Shown: piece by piece, positions 1 through 7,069 of the stretch | Layout of the letters: every line of letters starts with the position of its first letter | Numbering within the stretch: the stretch's first letter is position 1 | Assembly: GCA_034430515.1 (NCBI GenBank) | Contig: DAOUEP010000064.1 | Location: forward strand, 1 to 19,874 | Length of the DNA: 19,874 bases | From: DAOUEH01 sp034430515 | Lineage (GTDB): Bacteria > Chloroflexota > Dehalococcoidia > Dehalococcoidales > RBG-16-60-22 | Direction: 5' to 3' | The notes under the pieces: model-generated | Databases searched by the model: none | What the model was told of the DNA's origin: nothing | Seen by the model: the letters and a program-made list of their open reading frames with translations, nothing else | Translations under genes and position numbers: made by a program

Positions 1-800
1 CCGCGCACCAGGCGGTGGGCCGGCAGGATGACCAGGCCGGGGTCGGCGAAGTCCACCAGGTTCATCATCACGAAGTCGTAAGGGCGGTCTCCGGGTGAGG
101 GTTCGTCGCAGGCGCGGCGCTCGCGCCGGTAGGTGAGGGCGCTCTCGTAGCGGTGGTGCCCATCGGCGATGTAGAGAGGGCAGTCGGCCAGGCCGCTGCG
201 GATGTGGCCGATGGTCTCCTTGTCGGTCGCCGCCCAGAGCTTGTGCCCTTCGCCCCCGCCGCTATCGAAGTCGAAGAGGGGCTGACCGCGCGCCGCCGCC
301 GCCAGCGCTTCGGCTATCCGGCCTGCGGCGTCTTCGTAGAGGGTCATGATGGGGCTGGTATTGGCCGAGAGCGCCCAGAGCATGTCCAGCCGGTCGCTGC
401 GGGCGCGGGAGAAGGTGGCCTCGTGGGGGCGGACGACCCGGCTGTCCCACTCCTCCAGGCGCACCAGGCAGTCGAGGCTGCGGCGGCGGTAGGTCTTACC
501 GCGGTACTGGAAGCGGTGCTCGTCGATGTAGAGGGCCGGGGTCTTGTCGGTGGTAAGGACGCCCTCCTCCAGCCAGCGCGCCAGGGTGGCCGCCGCCCGG
601 GTGTACTTGTTATCGGTGTCTCTGTCCTGGGGGAACTCGCGCCCGTGCTCGACGCGGACGAAGTTGTGGTCGCTGGCCTCGTAGAGCTGCTGCTGGAGCC
701 GGGGGGTGATGATGTCGTAGGGAGGGCAGATGACCGCCGCCGGGTCGGCCACCTGCGCCGGGTTGTAGTGCGTGCCGTGGAAAGGGCGAATATCCGCCAA
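1..800 (-). CDS. DUF1015 family protein, N-terminal 266 residues (runs off window)
   Basis: The reverse strand reads open from a TTG at 800 to the window edge. The protein begins MADIRPFHGTHYNP, the usual start of DUF1015 (COG4198) proteins, and carries the family signature IADGHHRYE with D213-G214-H215-H216-R217. The TTG start is chosen because it places the conserved N-terminus at residue 1 and has AGGGAG seven bases upstream on the reverse strand. Full-length members are usually around 400-440 residues, so roughly the last third is missing. The biochemical role is not established. The paired His and Arg after an Asp-Gly suggest a catalytic or metal site, but that is inference. It is divergent from the hydrolase at 940. 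Family assignment is firm, function is unknown. Confidence 0.85.
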   Translation of the reverse strand, partial: MADIRPFHGTHYNPAQVADPAAVICPPYDIITPRLQQQLYEASDHNFVRVEHGREFPQDRDTDNKYTRAAATLARWLEEGVLTTDKTPALYIDEHRFQYRGKTYRRRSLDCLVRLEEWDSRVVRPHEATFSRARSDRLDMLWALSANTSPIMTLYEDAAGRIAEALAAAARGQPLFDFDSGGGEGHKLWAATDKETIGHIRSGLADCPLYIADGHHRYESALTYRRERRACDEPSPGDRPYDFVMMNLVDFADPGLVILPAHRLVR

Positions 801-885
801 AACTGGCTCCCTGGCCGGATGATTTCGGGGTGGAGGCTGCCTTATCTAGTTTAGACTATAGGGCGCAAGGGGGCAAGTACGGAGA

Positions 886-914
886 ATGAAAACTCTGCCC
901 GTTTCCGCTATAAT
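886..914 (+). promoter_or_regulatory. Promoter for the metallo-hydrolase
   Basis: The -10 box is a perfect TATAAT at 909-914, with ATGAAA at 886-891 (4 of 6 matches to TTGACA) 17 bases upstream. Transcription would start near 921, leaving about 19 bases before the TTG start at 940. The ATG at 886 is therefore more likely part of the -35 box than a start codon. Confidence 0.55.
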
Positions 915-939
915 GAGTCAGAAGAATGGAGATGTCGTT

Positions 940-1554
940 TTGATTATCCGCAAGCTCATCGTGGGGGCCTACGCCTCCAACTGCTATATCGTCGGCTCGG
1001 AAAAGACCAGGGAGGGCATGATTATCGATCCCGGCGCTGCGCCGGAGGAAATCCTGCGGGCGGTGAAAAAGCTGGGGCTTAAAATCAAGCTCATCGTGCT
1101 CACCCACCGCCACCCCGACCACGTGGGGGCCGCCGCCCAGGTAAAGGCGGCCACCGGCGCGCCGGTGGCCATGCACGCCGAGTGCGCCCGCTACCTGCCC
1201 CAGTCGCCCAGCTATATCTACGAGCCGCCCTTCGAGGCGGCCCCTTACCCCGACCGCATCGTCAAGGACGGCGACGAAATCACCATCGGCGAGCTGAGCT
1301 TCAAGGTGCTGCACACGCCGGGGCACACCCCCTGCGGTATCAGTCTGGCGGGGGAGGGGGTGGTCTTCACCGGGGACACCCTCTTTAACTACGGCATCGG
1401 CCGCTACGACTTGATTGACGGGGACTACGACCAGCTCATCGCGGGAATCAAGACCAAATTGCTGACGCTGCCGCCGGAGACCATCGTCTACCCCGGCCAC
1501 GGGCCGGACTCGACCATCGGCACCGAGAAGCGCGCCAACCCCTTCCTGCGCTGA
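940..1554 (+). CDS. Metallo-beta-lactamase fold hydrolase (glyoxalase II-like)
   Basis: This is a single-domain, 204-residue metallo-beta-lactamase protein. The zinc-binding motif HRHPDH lies at residues 56-61, the later metal ligands fall in HTPGHTP and FTGDTLF, and the C-terminal YPGHGP motif completes the site. The class includes glyoxalase II-like thioesterases, and a small-molecule thioester or ester is the likely substrate, but the substrate cannot be read from sequence. TTG at 940 is preferred over the in-frame ATG at 886: GGAG at 928-931 gives an eight-base spacing, the upstream ATG lies within the promoter, and homologues typically start at the IIRKLIVGAYASNCY segment. The gene converges with the EF-G-like gene, with 49 bases between the two stops. 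Confidence 0.88.
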   Translation: MIIRKLIVGAYASNCYIVGSEKTREGMIIDPGAAPEEILRAVKKLGLKIKLIVLTHRHPDHVGAAAQVKAATGAPVAMHAECARYLPQSPSYIYEPPFEAAPYPDRIVKDGDEITIGELSFKVLHTPGHTPCGISLAGEGVVFTGDTLFNYGIGRYDLIDGDYDQLIAGIKTKLLTLPPETIVYPGHGPDSTIGTEKRANPFLR

Positions 1555-1558
1555 GGTC

Positions 1559-1593
1559 TGTCATTCTGAGGAGCCGAAGGCGACGTGAGAATC
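1559..1593. repeat. REP-like dispersed palindrome (CATTCTGAG...GAGAATC)
   Basis: The segment opens with TGTCATTCTGAG and closes with GAGAATC. ATTCT at 1563-1567 can pair with AGAAT at 1588-1592, enclosing a GCC-GAA-GGC mini-hairpin at 1573-1581. From memory, closely similar CATTCTGAG-CGAAG-AGAATC units are scattered in many Chloroflexota and other genomes between genes. It sits exactly between two convergent stops, so it may act as a bidirectional transcription or RNA-decay barrier. No second copy was seen in this window. Confidence 0.6.
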
Positions 1594-1603
1594 CCGCCCG
1601 ACG

Positions 1604-3655
1604 TTATTCTTTCTCCGCCTGCCGCTGCGCCACTATTTTCTGGGTGATGTTGGCGGGCACCTCTTCGTAGTGGTCGAAGGCCATGTCGTAGATGGCCCGC
1701 CCCTGCGTCATCGACTTGAGGTCGATGGCGTAGCGCTGCACCTCGGCCAGGGGCACCTGCGCCTCGATGATGTTGTTGTCACCCTCGGGGTTCATGCCCA
1801 TGACGCGGGCGCGCTTGGTGTTGAGGTCGCCGATGATATCGCCGGTGAGGTCGCCGGGGACAGTCACCTTGAGGTTCATGATGGGCTCCAGCAGGATGGG
1901 ATTGCCGGCCGTGATGCCCTTCTTGAAGGCCTGCGCCCCGGCAATCTTGAAGCAGATTTCCGACGAGTCCACCGGGTGGAAGGAGCCGTCGTAGAGGGTG
2001 GTCTTGACGCCGACGACGGGATAGCCGGCCAGCCCGCCTTCCTGGTAGGCCTCGTGGACGCCCTTCTCCACTGCCGGGATGTAGTTCTTGGGGACGGACC
2101 CGCCGACGATGTGCTCGGCGAACTCGTTTTCGCCGCGCTCCGGCAGGGGCACCATCTCCAGCAGGACGTGGCCGTACTGACCGTGCCCGCCGGACTGTTT
2201 CTTGTGCTTGTACTCGGACTTGGTGGAGCTGGTAATCGTCTCGCGGTAGGGGACTTTGGGAGTGGACAGCTCCACGTTGACGCCGAACTTGCGCTGCATC
2301 TTCTCCGCCGCCACGGCCAGGTGGGTCTCGCCCATGCCGCTCATTATCATCTCGCCGGTACCCAGCTCGCGGTGGACGGTCAGGGTGGGGTCTTCCTCGG
2401 CCAGGCGGGTCAGGGCCGTGCCCATCTTGTCGACGTCGATCTTGGTCTTGGGGTAGACGGCCTCGTTGAAAATGGGCTTGGGGAAGGTGATGCCGGCCAG
2501 CTTAACGGGCTTGTCTTGGGAGCAGAGGGTATCGCCGGTATCGGTGACGTTGAGCTTGGCCACGGCGCCGATATCGCCGGCGCCGACCTCGGCGACCGGC
2601 TCTTGGTTCTTGCCGCGCATCATAAAGAGCTGCCCGACGCGCTCGGCGGCGTTCTGCGTGCTGTTGAACACCGACGCGTTGGAGCTAATCTGGCCGCTGT
2701 AGACGCGGAAATAGGTGAGCTTGCCCACGTAAGGGTCGGCGGTGGTCTTGAAGACCAGGGCCGACAGCGGCCCGCCCTCGCTGGGTTCCGCCTCGCCCTT
2801 TTCCAGCCGCACCTTGCCCTCCTTGGGGGTGGGCAGGTAAGCGGTGATGGCGTCCATAAGGCGCGCTGTGCCCACGTTGCCCAGGGCCGCGCCGGCCAGC
2901 ACCGGCACGATTTTGCCCTCGCCGACGGCCTTCCGCAGCGTCTTAGCAAGCTCCTCCGGGGAGATTTCTTCGCCGCCCAGGTACTTCTCGATGATGGCGT
3001 CGTCGTTCTCGGCGATGGCCTCCACCAGCTTCTCGCGGTAGCTTTCGGCCTGGGCCTTGAGCGCCTCGGGCACGTCGCCCTCCTTGGCCTGGGCGCCGGC
3101 GCCGGTATAGGCCTTCATCGCCAGCAGGTCGACGACGCCTTCAAAAGAGGTGTGCGCCCCGATGGCCAGCTGCAACGGCAGGCACTTCCGGCCCAGTTTG
3201 GCCTGGATTTCCGCAACGGCCTTGACATAATCTGCGTTCTCGCGGTCCATCTTGTTGACGACGACGAGCCGGGGCAGGTTGGCCTCCTCGCAGTAGCCCC
3301 AGACCTGCTCCGTGCCCACCTCCACGCCGGAGGTGGCGCCGACGACGATGACGGCGCCATCGCTGACGCGCAGGCCGGCCTTGGCCTCGCCGACGAAATC
3401 GGTATAGCCGGGGGCGTCGAGGATGTTGAGCTTATGACTCTGCCACTCGCAGGGCAGCAGCGATAGATTGATGCTGATTTTGCGCTTTATCTCATCGGGG
3501 TCGTAGTCCGAGGTAGAAGTCCCGTCGTCGACCTTGCCCAGCCGGTTGATGGCCCCGGCGGTGAAGAGCATGGCCTCGGCCAGCGACGTCTTGCCGGCGC
3601 CCCCGTGGGAGAGTAAGACCGTGTTGTGGATGTTATCCAGACCGTATTTCTGCAT
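1604..3655 (-). CDS. Elongation factor G-like GTPase (EF-G2 type)
   Basis: This 683-residue protein has the EF-G layout: GTPase domain, beta-barrel domain, and the three C-terminal domains ending near YEEVPANITQKIV. G1 is GGAGKTS (18-24), G3 is DAPGY (80-84) and G4 is NKMD (134-137). The P-loop lacks the HIDAGKTT of canonical EF-G, and switch I reads RKISI, with Ser at the usual Thr of RGITI. These traits match the EF-G2 paralogue group known from Thermus, which binds GTP and the ribosome but whose in vivo job is unclear. The main fusA is expected elsewhere, near the ribosomal protein genes. The gene stands alone behind its own promoter. A weak GCGGG lies upstream of the ATG. It is intact over its full length. 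Confidence 0.88.
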   Translation of the reverse strand: MQKYGLDNIHNTVLLSHGGAGKTSLAEAMLFTAGAINRLGKVDDGTSTSDYDPDEIKRKISINLSLLPCEWQSHKLNILDAPGYTDFVGEAKAGLRVSDGAVIVVGATSGVEVGTEQVWGYCEEANLPRLVVVNKMDRENADYVKAVAEIQAKLGRKCLPLQLAIGAHTSFEGVVDLLAMKAYTGAGAQAKEGDVPEALKAQAESYREKLVEAIAENDDAIIEKYLGGEEISPEELAKTLRKAVGEGKIVPVLAGAALGNVGTARLMDAITAYLPTPKEGKVRLEKGEAEPSEGGPLSALVFKTTADPYVGKLTYFRVYSGQISSNASVFNSTQNAAERVGQLFMMRGKNQEPVAEVGAGDIGAVAKLNVTDTGDTLCSQDKPVKLAGITFPKPIFNEAVYPKTKIDVDKMGTALTRLAEEDPTLTVHRELGTGEMIMSGMGETHLAVAAEKMQRKFGVNVELSTPKVPYRETITSSTKSEYKHKKQSGGHGQYGHVLLEMVPLPERGENEFAEHIVGGSVPKNYIPAVEKGVHEAYQEGGLAGYPVVGVKTTLYDGSFHPVDSSEICFKIAGAQAFKKGITAGNPILLEPIMNLKVTVPGDLTGDIIGDLNTKRARVMGMNPEGDNNIIEAQVPLAEVQRYAIDLKSMTQGRAIYDMAFDHYEEVPANITQKIVAQRQAEKE

Positions 3656-3688
3656 CTATTCACCCGCTCTGTTGGATTTACAGCTACC

Positions 3689-3718
3689 ATTATACTCGCA
3701 GTAAGCGTGGCACGGCAA
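3689..3718 (-). promoter_or_regulatory. Promoter of the EF-G-like gene
   Basis: On the reverse strand TTGCCG (3713-3718) is followed after 18 bases by a perfect TATAAT (3689-3694). The start of transcription would be near 3682, giving a leader of about 27 bases before the ATG at 3655. Confidence 0.6.
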
Positions 3719-4031
3719 GCCGGGCGCCCCTCTCGCAGGCTACTCCCCTTTACCCAGCCCCGCCCGGAGATTTTCTTTCCCACCCGCCCGCCCTGTGGCA
3801 TCCTGCCACTACTCGCCAGGGTTTTCCCCACCCCGCCCGGGGTGTTTCCGGCTTATCCCAGATGGGAAATCCCCCTTAATCCCCCTTTTTCAAAGGGGGA
3901 AACTGGAAAAGGGAGACCGAGAGGGATTTTGGTGGGGCAAAGGTGGGGCAGCACTCCGGCCCAGGCGGCGGATGTGCCGAGGGCGGCCAGGGTGGGAATA
4001 GATAGCACCGCTGGGGAGGTGAGGGGAGGGA
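3719..4031. other. Gene-free stretch with several short hairpins
   Basis: I see no credible gene here. Besides the dispersed repeat at 3865-3930, it holds perfect short stems: GTGGCA/TGCCAC (3795-3809, loop TCC) and CACCCC/GGGGTG (3829-3844, loop GCCC). A third, GGGATT/AATCCC (4028-4043, loop GCAA), overlaps the end of the stretch. Open frames crossing this region have no ribosome binding site or recognisable product. Confidence 0.6.
3865..3930. repeat. Dispersed CCCCCTT/AAGGGGG repeat (MITE-like)
   Basis: The element has outer arms AAATCCC (from 3867) and GGGATTT (to 3929), an internal tandem of CCCCCTTAAT and CCCCCTTTTT, and a strong inner hairpin CCCCCTTT...AAAGGGGG at 3881-3899. From memory this is a very widespread intergenic repeat type in bacteria, including cyanobacteria and deltaproteobacteria. 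It encodes nothing. Confidence 0.65.
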
Positions 4032-4060
4032 TTGCAAAATCCCCTGATATTAGCTAAACT
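4032..4060 (+). promoter_or_regulatory. Candidate promoter of the membrane protein at 4090
   Basis: TTGCAA (4032-4037) and TAAACT (4055-4060) are spaced by 17 bases, each matching consensus at four of six positions. The -35 box sits in the loop of the GGGATT/AATCCC dyad (4028-4043), which could be an operator. Confidence 0.35.
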
Positions 4061-4089
4061 CATCTTAAAAAAAAGAGAGACGCCGGCAC

Positions 4090-4638
4090 ATGGCTATTCT
4101 GGCAAGTATTTCGCTGAATATCGCGGCCATATTCCAGGGGACTCCCCTGGATATATATGTCCACTGGACGATACTGGCGCTCGGCATCGGCGTTCTCGTG
4201 TTCGGCATCGCCGTCATCACCACCTGCCGCAGCGTGGCCGGGTTTTTCCATCTCCTCCAGGGGAAGTCGTGGCGGACCCGGGCCTACAGCGCCTACGCCC
4301 GCTATCACACCTATTACTGGGTCGCCTTCGGGCTATTCCTGATGCTCCACCTCCTGGTGACCATCGTCCATGTCGGCGCGCCGTACGCCGGCGAGCCGTA
4401 TGCCCTGGAGCACCAGATTGTCTTTTACACCGCCTTTACCAACTCCGCGCTCACCCTGCTGGTGTTTGCCTCCTGCCGGAGCTGCCTGCGTCTCATCGGC
4501 CTTTTTACCACGCGGGATCCGTTTTCCAGCCGCTTCTTCAAGTGGTACTACCGCTACCATTCGCTTGTCTGGTGGCTGCTGGCCGCTTCTTTCGTGGTGC
4601 ACATTGTGGCCGGAATTATTCACGCCGTCAATACCTGA
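4090..4638 (+). CDS. Putative di-heme cytochrome b-like membrane protein, internally duplicated
   Basis: I do not recognise the family. The 182-residue protein has four predicted membrane helices (about 22-45, 73-95, 108-128 and 157-178). It consists of two copies of one two-helix unit: H25, C46-R-S, Y-x-RYH73, H87, H94 in the first and H108, C129-R-S, YYRYH157, H171, H178 in the second. The spacing His-x20-Cys and His-x13-His-x6-His is identical in both copies. His-x13-His within one helix is the classical spacing for bis-heme b ligation, as in ferric reductases and cytochrome b, so a membrane electron carrier is inferred. Haem binding is not shown. The ATG has only a weak upstream GAGAG. 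A small terminator follows, so it is probably monocistronic. Confidence 0.7.
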   Translation: MAILASISLNIAAIFQGTPLDIYVHWTILALGIGVLVFGIAVITTCRSVAGFFHLLQGKSWRTRAYSAYARYHTYYWVAFGLFLMLHLLVTIVHVGAPYAGEPYALEHQIVFYTAFTNSALTLLVFASCRSCLRLIGLFTTRDPFSSRFFKWYYRYHSLVWWLLAASFVVHIVAGIIHAVNT

Positions 4639-4651
4639 GGCGGCGTTGCGG

Positions 4652-4673
4652 CGTCTTCCAGACGTATTTTTTT
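4652..4673 (+). terminator. Rho-independent terminator after the membrane protein gene
   Basis: CGTCT (4652-4656) and AGACG (4660-4664) form a five-base stem with loop TCC, followed by TA and seven T residues (4667-4673). The stem is short, but its position 13 bases after the stop at 4638 and the T-run support it. Confidence 0.6.
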
Positions 4674-4685
4674 ACTCCCGATAAA

Positions 4686-4714
4686 TTGACTTGACCCCCC
4701 GGCGGTGCTATCAT
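4686..4714 (+). promoter_or_regulatory. Promoter of udg-rnj-ftsK
   Basis: TTGACT (4686-4691) is followed after exactly 17 bases by TATCAT (4709-4714), each matching five of six consensus positions, with TGC just before the -10 (extended -10). Transcription should start near 4721, giving a leader of about 42 bases. This is one of the best promoters in the window. Confidence 0.75.
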
Positions 4715-4733
4715 GCCTAGTAGGGATGATAGC
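4707..4733. promoter_or_regulatory. Candidate operator: perfect 8-bp dyad over the udg start site
   Basis: GCTATCAT (4707-4714) and its exact reverse complement ATGATAGC (4726-4733) flank 11 bases. The left arm contains the -10 box and the right arm lies just past the predicted start of transcription, an ideal repressor position. The left arm would not be transcribed, so an RNA hairpin is unlikely. Confidence 0.5.
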
Positions 4734-4762
4734 TCCGAAACGGGTTTACCGGGTATAGTGAG

Positions 4763-5371
4763 ATGACGCCGCTGAGTGAGCTTTACCAGCAGATTGAGCT
4801 CTGCCGGCAATGTGAAATAGCCAAGTTTCGCACCCGGGTGGTGCCGGGGGAGGGGGCGGAGGACGCCGCCGTCATGTTCATCGGCGAGGCCCCCGGCTGG
4901 CACGAAGACCAGCAGGGGCGGCCTTTCGTGGGGCCGGCCGGCCAGTTTTTGGACAGGCTGCTGGCCTCCATCGATTTAAGCCGCCAGCAGGTCTATATCG
5001 CCAACGTCATCAAGTGCCGCCCCTCCAGTAACCGCGACCCGCTCCCCTCCGAGATAGCCAACTGCCGCCCCTGGCTGGACAGGCAAATCGAGATAATCCA
5101 GCCAAAGATGATTGTCACCCTGGGGCGCTACTCCATGGCCCGCTATTTCCCCGGCAAGGCCATCAGCAAGATTCACGGCACCGCCGTTAAGAGCGACGGG
5201 GTCATCTATTTCGCCATGTACCACCCGGCCGCCGCCCTGCACCAGCAGAGCCTGCGGGCGGCCATCGAAGCCGATATGCTCAAGATACCGGCCCTCCTCG
5301 CCGAGGCCGACAAGGTCGCCGAGGAGAAGCCCGAGCCCGGGCCCCAGCAGCTTAACTTGTTCGAGGTATGA
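4763..5371 (+). CDS. udg: Type 4 uracil-DNA glycosylase (iron-sulfur)
   Basis: This enzyme removes uracil from DNA at the start of base excision repair. The 202-residue protein has the family IV signature: four cysteines for a [4Fe-4S] cluster (C14, C17, C85, C101), the water-activating motif GEAPG (41-45), GRPFVGPAG (52-60), and the C-terminal MYHPAA motif. The last residues read QQLNLFEV, and QLNLF matches the bacterial sliding-clamp binding peptide, suggesting recruitment to replication forks (inference). The ATG has no good Shine-Dalgarno sequence. It is first in a run with rnj and ftsK behind a strong promoter with a dyad. Confidence 0.93.
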   Translation: MTPLSELYQQIELCRQCEIAKFRTRVVPGEGAEDAAVMFIGEAPGWHEDQQGRPFVGPAGQFLDRLLASIDLSRQQVYIANVIKCRPSSNRDPLPSEIANCRPWLDRQIEIIQPKMIVTLGRYSMARYFPGKAISKIHGTAVKSDGVIYFAMYHPAAALHQQSLRAAIEADMLKIPALLAEADKVAEEKPEPGPQQLNLFEV

Positions 5372-5374
5372 TTG

Positions 5375-7036
<1,662 letters not shown>

Positions 7037-7069
7037 TCCAAACGCGCCGGGTGCGTCGGGAGACTTTTT

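Noticed and set aside
153..854. 233-codon forward frame at the window start
   Set aside because: Opposite strand encodes a clear DUF1015 protein with its signature motif.
886..939. Upstream ATG start for the metallo-hydrolase
   Set aside because: The extra 18 codons contain the -10 box, are unlike homologue N-termini, and TTG 940 has a good ribosome binding site.
1670..3466. 598-codon frame antisense to the EF-G-like gene
   Set aside because: Shadow of a strongly conserved GTPase gene; Val/Leu/Gly/Asp-rich translation without any recognisable motif.
3626..4057. 143-codon forward frame through the gap after the EF-G-like gene
   Set aside because: It begins inside the opposite gene, runs through the dispersed repeat, has Pro/Arg-rich low-complexity content and no ribosome binding site.
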